Assembly (NCBI GenBank): GCA_010093515.1
Contig: MU001682.1
Coordinates: forward strand, 876,429-940,428
From: Lineolata rhizophorae
Lineage: Eukaryota > Ascomycota > Dothideomycetes > Lineolatales > Lineolataceae
Length of the DNA stretch: 64,000 bases
Direction: 5' to 3'
Shown here piece by piece: positions 1 through 9,900 of the stretch (within the stretch, counting starts at the first letter, position 1; each line of letters begins with the position of its first letter). The translations under genes and the position numbers were made by a program. The notes under the pieces were generated by a model, which saw only the letters and a list, made by a program, of their open reading frames with translations, did no database searches and was not told the DNA's origin.

Positions 1-1300
1 AACCGTCTCCACATAATGATAGCTTGCAGAAGTCCACGAACCATAAAACATCGTAAAATCATCACTTTCAGAAAAAATAGCTTGGAATATCTGCGGCTTT
101 TCAGAATCTTCCTAATACTTTGTGTTTTGGAAATATATGGCGCAATCGCGTGTTTACCCAGACAAGGGAAGGCCCGTACTCCAACAAATGGAGCATGTTA
201 CAGCAGCGGCTGCATGCTTCGGCGCCGGCGATAGCATACTTGACACCTAACGGTTGTCAGACTTAGTTTCATATCTTGAACGCAGAGTATAAGCATTAAG
301 TTATATGAGAGCAAACCCTCTTTTTGCACATTGGATTTGATCACTCTATGACTTCAGGTCTAGATATCCACATAAGCAACACTATCTCAATACGCATGTA
401 GGTAGTTGCCTTTGAATCCTTCCTCAAATCCTTCAACTGCGGATGCCTCTACACTTAGGCGCACTTCTAATCACTCATGGAATACTGTATATTCACTTGC
501 TCTCTACATTCAATGGATATTCTGGTATCAACACCAGACATATAGCATTACCAGACATGGGTTGAATTACAAGGAGATATCTGCTATAATATCAGTTCCG
601 GATATCTGTATTGCAAGTATAATTACCACTACATGCGGGACATTATATGCAATTCTATTCGTGGGTTTTATAGAGCATACTAGCTTCAAATCCAGATATC
701 GACACGCGCAGGGAATACGCCAAATCACACGCGGGATATCGCATGTGATCCCGCGCTTGGCGGTTCAAAGCGCATCCCACCTTCAAGTCCGGATACTGTT
801 ATCCGCCAGATATACATCAAATCACAGCCGGATCCCGCCTCATTTCCGCATGTCTATATCTAATGCTAGTTCTCCACCAGACCTAAGTTCCACGCTTTTC
901 AACCATCGTCAACCTTCAATCTTCAACCTTCAACCTCCAACCTTCCACATTCCATCTACTCCACATATCTACTCACTTTGACCATCCATGCTCATCAGGA
1001 TGAATGGATACGAACATCCAAACCAATTTTGTCTAAAGCCCTAAAGCTACAAACAAGAAACCCTTCCTATCAGCCACAAAGACATACACAGGATATACAA
1101 CTCAACCACAACCTAGCCGTTGCTGTATTGGGCCAGCAAAGCCGAACCACACTTCGCATCGTCTGCGAAAACCCGCTGATAGCCAACGCCTAAAAGCAAG
1201 AACACTACCAAGTCGCGCGTCTAGGAACCGCAACCGAATCCCCACGCCATCAGACATCTTCTCTCGCCGCTGTTTCCTACTCGTCCACATGCCCGCTGAC
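1..1300. other. intergenic region, no supported gene
   Basis: Downstream flank of the permease. The longest open frame (406-981, +) starts at TTG and looks non-coding. The stretch holds several inverted repeats, the best at 718-762, where two nested perfect stems (6 and 8 bp) sit in line, and another at 792-807. No promoter, RNA gene or protein domain is recognised. Confidence 0.5.
718..762. repeat. compound hairpin with nested perfect stems
   Basis: Outer arms CGCCAA (718-723) and TTGGCG (757-762) enclose inner arms CGCGGGAT (730-737) and ATCCCGCG (748-755) around a 10-nt loop. A second hairpin, CGGATA/TATCCG, lies at 792-807. It resembles the hairpin-dense blocks elsewhere in the window. 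The function is unknown. Confidence 0.6.
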
Positions 1301-4300
1301 CTAGTCCTCCTTGCGCACGTACTCGACGGGCCCAACATACCTAAACCGGCCGCGCACAGCAAAATACGCGATCGAGAAGGTCACAACAGCGCTATACACG
1401 AGCACGTTCCAATTCATGCTCTCGGGCGTTACCTTGCGCGTCTGCGGGAAGAAGCTCATGATGAAGACCAGTGTGAGAAACAGGACGCTGAAGATGTTGA
1501 TGGGCAGGCCATAGCGGCCCAGGCTCCATCGCGCTGGCAACAGTGGCTCCCGACGCAGACGCTTCAAGATCAGGCACGAGATCGACACGATATAGGACGA
1601 GATCAGCGCACCGGTGCCCAGAGAAGTGATGATGTTGAAAGCGGCCGTCGATCCGATATTGATAAGAGCAAGGAGCACGGCGATAGCGTAGGAGAGGAGG
1701 ACCGCGTTGAGTGGGATGTCCCAGCCGGGGCGAACCTGATCGGGAGAAATACATCAACAATCGGTTTGCGAGAAATAAACGCGACAGAAGAAGAAGATGT
1801 CGAGGACAAAATCCACGGAAGCCCGAAACTTACATAACTCAACACTCCCGAAAACGGCAAGCCCTTGTCCCGTGCAAACGCCCACACCTGCCGACTACTC
1901 GTGGCGACATTGGTCACGTTTCCAAAAATTGCCATGATAATCATGATGCCGGTCATGACGCTCGCGGCCGCATTGCTCTTCGTCGCATTGTAAAAGACTT
2001 GGATAAACGGCTGTCCAGTAGGAGTCGCCAAAATGGCCTCGATATCGCCTCCCATGGTCATGCAGAACGTGACGATCATGACGAAGCCCATTCCGCCGTT
2101 GACCAGCGCCGTAGCCATCATAGCGCGCGGCAGCGAGCGACTTGCGTCGCGCAGCTCCTCGCTCATGTGCGTGGCGGAGTCGGGCCCGATGAAGGAGAAC
2201 ACCGGGGAAAGCATGCCGACGAGGCAGGAAAGGCCGACGTTGCCCCAGCCGCCGCCGTCGGTGAAGGTGAAGAAGACTGCACGAGGCTCGCCACGAGGGC
2301 CGAGAACCCAGAGCGGGATCAGGATGGCGAAGAAGCCGAAGATGTGCAGGACGAGAACGATGCCTTCGACGAGCGGCAGCCGCGAAGCCAGGAAAGAATT
2401 GAAGATCTGGCAGAACGTGTTGATGGCGATGATCAGAAGCGTTTGATGCCAGCGCTGGATCGTGTACGAGGGGTTGTTGAGGACGGCCAGGCCGAGGATT
2501 TGCGACGACGCCAGGAAACCGATCGAGGTGTTGCCGACTTGCCAGCCGAGGACGCAGAGCCAGCCTGGATGGAACAGGAGATTAGCATGTTAGAGCTTGG
2601 ATGTGAGGAGTCAGAAAATAGTCGGACAAACAGATACAACTTTAAAACGACCGCACTCAAAAAAGATGGGAGACGTGGAAAGAGGATTAGAATCCTCTAG
2701 AAGAAAGCAGTGTCGAGCCAAGATGCGCAAAAGCATGTCCAGGAAAAGAATGGACCCGTGGAAGCTCTCATCAGCGAATAATCCTCACGACCACTTGTTG
2801 CACCTCCTCACCCCAGACCGCCCTAAAGGTCTTCTCGAGGGGAATCGACGAAGGTGAACACACATTATGTTCCCTCGCCAATTCTTCCAGCCGAGCATAG
2901 CCTCGGCTCGTTCGAAATTCCCATCACCCGACAAAATTGGTGGTGGAATCGCCGGCGAAGCGAAGTGCCTCATCCTTTCTTCTCTCCTCCGCGTTCCGCC
3001 GATAATTACATCGGCTCACACAAATTTGTCCACCGTCCGGAAAATGTGGGCGCTGGAACGAGCCATCGGATCGTTGTAACACATTCTCCGCCCGGCTCCG
3101 CTCCCGCCCAGCCGGTCGTGAAATCGGCTCTCGAACATCGACTCTTCTTTGTGATATGGTGGACCGGCGTTGAAGAAAACAGCGTTGAAGAACAAGAGGA
3201 AAAGATGCAGAATGGAGAACGGCACGACATCACCGAAAAAGAAAGGAAACATGTTGTTGTTGTCTCCTGCGCGCAGAGTGTGCAAGAAAACATGTGCGCG
3301 CCCATTTACGACACAAAGGAAAAAGAAAAGAAATATCATGTTGCCTTCTGCGAGGGGAGTGTACGGGAAGAACCGTATACGCGCCTACTCACCGACAATA
3401 TAGCTCAGGAACTTCTGCGCGCGGCGCGGCGCGAACTCCGACACCCAATGATACTGTCCGCCCGTTGTCGGCGCCATGGAAGCCATCTCAGCCATGGACG
3501 CGATGGCCGCGAGGAAGCCCGTGAAGGTCCCAATGTAGACCCAGATGAGGCCGCCGGTGCCACCGTTGATGAGGCCGAAGATGTTGGCGCTGGCATTGGA
3601 GAAAGATGTCAGTCAAACGTACAACCTATTCTTGAACAAAAGGCAAAAGTGTGAGGTCAAGTCTTGAAGCAGCGCTGGGATTGTAGGACACGGTAATCGA
3701 CGCGACTAGAAAACCCGTCCCCCCGCCTGCCTGGGCAGATAAAACGAAACAATCCACGTTGTAGGGAAGCGCAGCGTCAACAGAAGCAGTAGCGGCAGCA
3801 GCAGTGATGCAGTGCGGCGATGCCTTAGTTGTGTGGTCTGTACGACGTGGAAGGCGTGGCAGGCGTGGTCCGTCGGGATCTGCTGTCCGCGCTGCTGCAT
3901 GCGGGGAGACGTGCAGGGTGGGCATGCAAGCCACCACGCCGGGGGTTGCAGATGGTGGGGAATGGGGCCAAGCAAGGGACAGGAAAGTCGGAAGAGGAAG
4001 AAAGGGAAGCTGAAGCAGATGGAGGGCGGGACCCGTGGAAAAGGCGTGGCAGATGGGTAATCGGACAGAGTGCGTGGATAACGTGACGACCTCGAAGACT
4101 TGGGGGAAAACGACTCGAGAAGAGAATGGAAAGCCTCCGGAAGAGGAACAAAACTGCGGCGGTGCGCGGTGGCAATTCCCACCGCCCACACAGCCGCGTA
4201 GGAAACAAAATCAACCCGCAAAACGACTTACCTCAACTGTGCCTCCCACGTCGCCATTAACACCATGGTGAAGCCGAAAATGGACACGAATCGAAAGTTG

Positions 4301-4554
4301 CGCCGCAGTTGCTGGATTTTGCCCATGCGGAACATGTCGCGCTGGTCGAACGACGAGCCCTTCTTCTCGGCGCGGCGGCGCCGGTGCACGGTGTCTTCAT
4401 CGCCATCGTCGTTGCTACCGAGGTCGTGGCTCTCGGCGTTGTTGTCGTTGTCGCCGGCGGCCGAGAAGCCCGTCAGAGACTCGTCGTATGTCGGCGAGCC
4501 GGCTTGGCTAGAGCTCGCGAGCTTGTCGCCCGTGAGGACAGGGACGGATGTCAT
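1301..4554 (-). CDS. APC-superfamily amino-acid/GABA/choline-type permease, four exons
   Basis: Integral membrane transporter that probably imports amino acids, GABA or choline across the plasma membrane. My exon model is 4554-4232, 3589-3393, 2564-1834 and 1735-1301. The phases join to 561 codons plus TAG. Donors are GTAAGT or GTGAGT and acceptors are CAG. The protein has a polar, acidic N-tail (about residues 1-75), then the family landmarks DQRDMFRMGK, SIFGFTMVLMATWEAQL, NGGTGGLIW, GGQYHWVSEFAP, SFIGPDSATHMSEE and VRPGWDIPLNAVLLS. The length and motif order fit fungal 12-TM permeases of the GABA/choline type. The start is the first in-frame ATG; an upstream TTG in the same frame was not used. 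Introns 1 and 2 are unusually long (642 and 828 nt); intron 3 is 98 nt. The substrate cannot be decided from sequence. Confidence 0.9.
3235..3395. repeat. tandem duplication inside permease intron 2, reaching the splice donor
   Basis: Two diverged copies, about 3235-3311 and 3319-3395, share an A/G-rich lead (GAAAAAGAAARGAAA), then CATGTTG, a TCTCCTGCG/TTCTGCG block, a GTGTRC block and a final ACGCGC/GTGCGC...CGAC. The right-hand copy ends on the exon 2 donor (GTGAGT on the minus strand), so the duplication appears to have grown from the splice junction into the intron. Confidence 0.5.
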
Positions 4555-6780
4555 GGTGTCGAGCACTAGGGCGTTTCTTTTGTGCGGAGACGCGCGTGCG
4601 GTGTTTGGCGGTCGAGGCGGTGGTGGGGAGGGAGACGACAACCGATTGAAGTCGAGAGCAGCTATCCGAAATTTGAAACAAGGAAAGGCAAAGAGAGCGA
4701 GCGTGGCCCTGGCGGACTAATTGATGCTATCGCGGTCGCTTGCGCCCAGGATTGTATGAGGAGGGAAGAAAGAGTAGAGGAAAGGAAAAGAGTGTATGAG
4801 GAGCGGCCGGCAGGAGGCTAAATACTGCGGCCGACGCAGAAAAAGAGATCTGGATAGATCGCCTAAGACTCTAAGCTCAACCGTCACAATACTGCGTGCG
4901 GGTGAATGATAGCTCAAGTCAAGCGCATCCACAACGACAATTGGGCATCCACAGGCCGCACCTAGAAAGATATTAGGCCCTGCAAACAGCTCGCCTTAGT
5001 TAGCTACCCGCAGAGCTAAGCAGCAAGCCAAACTCACCTTCCCGATCTATTCCCTCCTCCGAAGAGAACAGACGATCTAACGGACGATGCGCCACCCACG
5101 GCTCCGGGCAGAACGATCGAAGACGACACAGAAATTGTGGAGGTATACCCGTCGCAGCTCAATTGCAATTGCAATATGCAAAGTAAGGAGATGCGAAGGG
5201 CTCACTCAACCCAAAAGGCGGAGCAGAAAGCAGAGTAGAGCTCCGCTCAGGAAAGGACAGGACAGGACAGGGCGAGACATGCAATCAAGGGCAGCCAGCC
5301 ATGCATCCGCCAGTGCGGAAGGTATCTTGATCGCCGTCCGCCCACTGGCCAGAACGCCCCTGGCACGCCACGACCCTGCAAGTCCGTCCATCCATCCACG
5401 CAACCCGGAAGCTCGGCTCCGCCCTCCACCCATCTCCTCAAAGCCATCCGACCCGTCCTACGAGACATTATGAATTCTCCGAGCGCGCGCAGCAGCTGCG
5501 GGACTCGCGTGGACGGCAAGGATGAGCCCATCTCTGGCGCCCCTCCTGGTTCGCTGGAATGATGCATGGGCAGCGCAGCACCCTCTGCCGATCCCACGAC
5601 CCATCCACAAACGCACGCACACATACTAAAGACGCAGGACGAATAAATCCATCTCTCCAGACCAGTGGCGAGCCTCTGCGCCGCCCACTCCACTCGCACT
5701 AGAAGCAAATGAGCAGCACAGACACGCATGCCCACACGCCTACCACCGTACCATGTGTCCCCGCCAGCACCTCGCCTGTCTAGCCTAAGGCCATACTCGC
5801 GCGACTGACGCATACGGCTGGCCGCGCAGGTGTCGATCGACGGTGTCGCCCACCTTCTCGCGCGCCGCCGCACCCCATGCACGCCGATTGCGCGACCCGG
5901 GCGATCAGGGAAACATCGCGATCGCGAGGGCACGGCTTAGGTTTCGCCACTTGCGCTGGAATCGGGGGCCGGGGGGGCTGTCCGTCAGTCTGTTCCTCGC
6001 GCCGTGGGGAAGACGGGCGACTTCGTGCAACGGGGCGGTCTGATGTCGACTCGATCGCTTGGTCCGCAGGCGGATAACTCGGCGATGACGGATATTTCCC
6101 GTCGCCGAGCCAAGAGACCCCTCTGTTCGCAAGGGACCTGGACGTTGCACCGCGCCGCCTCCACTCTCCAACGGCACCTTCTGCCGTCTTAGTGCCTGGC
6201 TGAAGATGGACGTGGTGGGCCCGGCGCCATGCGCAATGCCGTTCGTGGCACGGGCCCTAGTCTTGCTGGTCTGTCGTGCCCCTTTGCCTCAGTCAGTGCT
6301 TCGACGCATCTCCGCTCTGTGCAACGATTTCCGGCCTCCCGTCCCCCGCGCGGCTCGCAGCATCTCTGGCGGGCGCTGGGAAAGGCCCGGCTTTGTTCGC
6401 TCGTGACGCGGCGGGCAAGGGTGTCCTTGCCTGCCTGAGAGCAGCGCGGCTTCTTTCCGCGGTGGTCTAGTGAGGATCCTGCCGAAGAGAATAAAAGGTG
6501 CGAATGAGAAGTGAGAAGTGAGGAGTGAGCAGTCAGGGGGAAAGATACGTCCCATGGAACAATGTTCGATTGTCGTGGAAGCAGGTCCCCGGTGCCAAGG
6601 GACTAAGGGTGCAAGCAAGCCAATGGGATGCAAGATTGACGTATCGGGCAAAGCCGGGACACCCGGATTGACAAATTTAATTAGCGCCACAGCGTTCTCT
6701 CCCGCCAAGCATCGCTGTTGTCGAGGTTCCATTGTTGTTTGCCGCTTCGCCTTGCACTGGACGTCCAATGGACTAATACT
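4555..6780. other. long GC-rich 5' flank of the permease, no supported gene
   Basis: About 2.2 kb upstream of the permease start. Open frames occur on both strands, as expected from high GC, but none shows a recognisable motif. Minus-strand C/T-rich tracts between 4700 and 5100 would suit a fungal promoter and leader. No TATA box could be fixed. Confidence 0.4.
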
Positions 6781-6784
6781 CCGT

Positions 6785-6960
6785 AATTCAAGGAGTTCTC
6801 TATGCATATCATCCCAGCCCACTATCAAAGGGCTTTCGCAATATCCCCTTATTTACTTCTAACGGAGTAATTCAGCCCGCTATCAAGGGCTCTTTCCACA
6901 GTACCTTAAAGCACATTGCTTCTGGCGGAGTGTCTCAGCCGACTAACAAGGACTTAAGAG
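6785..6960. repeat. three ~60-bp degenerate repeats, each with a short hairpin
   Basis: Repeats carry a GGAGT box about 10-25 nt before a hairpin: AGCCC...GGGCT at 6816-6834, AGCCC...GGGCT at 6874-6891, and a decayed AGCCGACTAACAAGGACT at 6937-6954. Hairpin spacing is 58 and 63 nt. The arm sequence and loop (ACTATCAA) resemble the 20-nt hairpin of the array at 7.7-11.4 kb, so this may be its left edge. Confidence 0.6.
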
Positions 6961-7381
6961 AATACCGGCCTATATGCAGAACTTATGCGAGCAGACTATA
7001 ATACATCGCATGTCGGTTTCCACCTCTCTTCCTGACCTTTTCTCCCAGATCCCTTTCTCCCCTTCTTCCACCACTCTCCCGCCCCCACCAACCTACGCCG
7101 ACTCGCAGCTAGCATCCAAAGAAGGAAGGAAAAGGAAGAGCATTAGTGCTTCCGGTCCAAGCCGGTCGAGCTGGATTGACTCGCAGATTGTGGCGTTCTG
7201 CGCCCCTACACCAACAGGAGATGCGTCGCCTCGCCAACCAGTTATCTCTCTATTCCACTTCGGTCTGAGCTAGACACTAAGAACTGTCAACTCCCATGGA
7301 TGTGGGGTGAGATCATGTCCAAAGACACACGAAAGTAGATGCTAGGAACGTAGTCTTGTAGTCGAGACTTGACAAAACGTT

Positions 7382-7708
7382 GCATGCACAGATGTTCCCA
7401 GACTCATTTATGTCTCGGGGTCCCGCCCTGGGGTTAGCAAGTCATCTGGTGACAAGATCATGTACGGACTGGACAAGTACCGTGGTATCTAACCATGTCA
7501 TACTATCTTATTCCCTTCCCACACGTTGGTGGTCTCGTGGTAGAGATTTAACTAAGGAAGGCATGCGCAGATATGTCTATTAATGCGTATGCCTGGTGTC
7601 TTTGGCGCTGGCTGAGCAAAGTTTCTGATATGAGAACATTCACGTCCTAGATCGACACCTTGGTAGCTAACTGCGTCAGTCTATCTTCATCTCTTCCCAC
7701 ATGTGGGA
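7382..7708. repeat. two diverged ~179-bp repeat units leading into the hairpin array
   Basis: Unit 1 starts at GCATGCACAGAT (7382) and unit 2 at GCATGCGCAGAT (7561). Both run on to a TCTATCTT/ACTATCTT...CTTCCCACA junction at about 7500 and 7700. Unit 2 holds a 9-bp stem with one G-T pair (GGCATGCGC with GCGTATGCC). The second junction leads straight into the first array hairpin at 7710. Confidence 0.55.
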
Positions 7709-7803
7709 CAGCCGCCGAAGAGAGCGGCTCATACACTCTTCCAGTCGTCCGTTTTATGCCGCTTTGCCTCTGCACAGGCAGTATACACAAAGCTCGAAGA
7801 CCA

Positions 7804-7824
7804 AGTCCACCATAAATATGGACT
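7804..7824. repeat. array hairpin C, copy 1
   Basis: Arms AGTCC and GGACT around an 11-nt loop, about 75 nt after the array hairpin at 7710, followed by CAGAAAAGACTT. It is homologous by position and flank to 8059-8081 and 8335-8358. A small hairpin TGCCTCTGCACAGGCA precedes it. Confidence 0.6.
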
Positions 7825-8058
7825 CAGAAAAGACTTAGCCTATATTCCGCACTGCTGTCCGACTTATATTGGAGGTAAACGTCCTGTTCAAGTAGATATG
7901 TCTTCTCTCCTTCTTTTCTTCACCTTTCTACTTCCTCTCCGCATCCCCATATTTAACCTCATATCCTCTGGACAGCCGTCTAGAAGAGCGGCTTATCTCA
8001 CTTTCTAAGAGTCGGTATGCCGCCTTGCCTTTGTACAGGCAGTATACGCAGAAGTGCC

Positions 8059-8081
8059 AAGTCCGTCCGAGATATGGACTT
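8059..8081. repeat. array hairpin C, copy 2
   Basis: Arms AAGTCC and GGACTT around an 11-nt loop, followed by TAGAAAGAGCTT. The preceding small hairpin is TGCCTTTGTACAGGCA, with loop changes only relative to copy 1. Confidence 0.6.
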
Positions 8082-8334
8082 TAGAAAGAGCTTACACTGT
8101 ACTCTACGTATCACACTGATGTCGAGCGGATCAACCGTCTTAAAGAGACTTAAAGCTATATGCCAAAGTCTCGCCAAGTTCTCTCCGCAGACGCTACATA
8201 CGTGGTGGGAGAGACGGTCGAAAATACGGAGACATCGAATTTTGCTCTTCTCTTCATTGACACCTTCGCAGGTGTGGGACAGCCGTCAAAGAATACGGCT
8301 CATACATTACGTCCGACGGACAGTAGATTGAAAT

Positions 8335-8358
8335 ACCACTTCCAAATATTAATGTGGT
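8335..8358. repeat. array hairpin C, copy 3, with both arms changed
   Basis: Arms ACCAC and GTGGT take the place of AGTCC and GGACT in the same position, followed by the same TGAGAAAGATCT box. Both arms differ yet pairing is kept. The preceding small hairpin here is GTCCGACGGAC. Confidence 0.55.
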
Positions 8359-9759
8359 CTTGAGAAAGATCTGGCCGATATAGCGTGCAAGCACTCGGAC
8401 ATCGGCCGGACTGTCTCCCGTTTTATTTTGCTTCAGTCCACGGGCAGTGGACTTCGTACGTGTGCGTCAAATTGCCGCGGAAGAAAGCGGCTTACACAAT
8501 AATATTCCGTATACGCGGAAAACATGTCACTTTTTCCTCTCACTCGACTGACCCACGTCATTCCTTTCGAATACCATATGCGTCATAAAAAGGAAACAGA
8601 CGGAGAGACATATGTCGCTCCTTGCTTTTTTCTCAAGCACGACCTTAACCGGACTTGTATGTCTACTTGAGGATTGTCTTACACCAGTAGATATCTTCTA
8701 CTTGTTCCTTTCCTTGCTTCACCCACACATGTTTTTTGACCTCCACGTACGAGACAGCCGCCACAAGATGCGGCTTGTGACGCTTTCTCTACTTCTTCTT
8801 ACGACACGAGAACACAGGCTTCACATGTTCGTGCGTCGTCCGCCTAAGAAAGTGGCCATATACTACTGATGGCCTGCACATACAGAGCAGTGTCAGTTTT
8901 TGTTTCTTTTCCCTCCACTTCAAAATTTCTTTTAACTGCCAATGAGAGAGACAGCCGGAGAAAAGAACGGCTCATACATTGATGCTGGCGCGCCGGTATT
9001 CTCCGAATAGAGAAACATGTGTCCCTTCTTGTTCTTGCTCAACCACATTAATAAGGCATCGGGTCGTGGTGGGAAACGCTGTCCAAAGATTACCTCATCA
9101 CTATGCCTCTGGAGCTGGCGTCCTGTACAGATGGAGACTCCGCGCATTTTGCTCTTCCGCCGCTATAGTCATGCGGGTGTAGAGACACGTCACTCTGCTG
9201 TTTTACCCGCTATACCGCCAAACAGGCATCGTATGTGTAAGGGAATAGCAGTCGAAGGATACGACTGATACAGTATGCTCGGCAAGTTGGTACATGAGGT
9301 CGAAACAAGGCCTTTTTTTCATCTCTTTTTCTTCTACTCCTGAAAATTTCCCTTGTCATGTCGATTTCCAGTATTTTGAATTCCAATACAAAGGATAGCC
9401 GTAGGAGAATACGGCATGTAATATGGTCCAGCCAACGGTTGGAATTACGGAAATGGCTATTCCCAGCCTAAAACATTCCTTATACCCTTTCCTCACATCT
9501 CCGCAAAAGTACATGGAGGAAACTACTCCCAACCAGGACAGGATCCCCCCCACGACCTAGAGGTACCTGTTCCAGCCATTTTCGTCGCTTTCGTCTACCA
9601 CATCCCCGAGTTGCCTCCAAGCCTGACCTTCTTTGAAGAGAATATGAAGGGTGACAATCCGTCTTCCAATAATTAGAGATTCAATTCTAGGACATTCAAT
9701 AGTTCAGACGCGTCGACAGTTACAATCCCGGTTCTGCTACTTGACAATTACTTTCCCAG

Positions 9760-9900
9760 TTTAACACGCGCTCGCTCAGGAAGAAGGAATCTTTATCCCA
9801 AAAATAATTCTGCGAACAAAAACATGTTTGGACACGCACCCATTCAGGAAGGAAGGATCTCCGCCAGCTGTTCCAAGGACAATTCTTTCAAGACATGTAT
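9760..9900. repeat. degenerate tandem pair within the hairpin array
   Basis: ACGCGCTCGCTCAGGAAGAA (9764-9783) recurs in diverged form as ACGCACCCATTCAGGAAGGA about 70 nt later, each followed by AGGAATCT/AGGATCTC. This falls in the 9.4-10.2 kb gap where no clear 20-nt hairpin was found. Confidence 0.4.

Noticed and set aside
406-981. 191-codon plus-strand open frame
   Set aside because: It begins at TTG, has no ATG near its start, is rich in Ser, His and Ile from AT-rich repeats, and overlaps hairpins. No coding evidence.
1711-2700. 329-codon plus-strand frame antisense to the permease
   Set aside because: It lies opposite a well-supported permease exon. The charged, Arg/Asp/Glu-rich product is typical of a reverse-strand shadow of a GC-rich gene.
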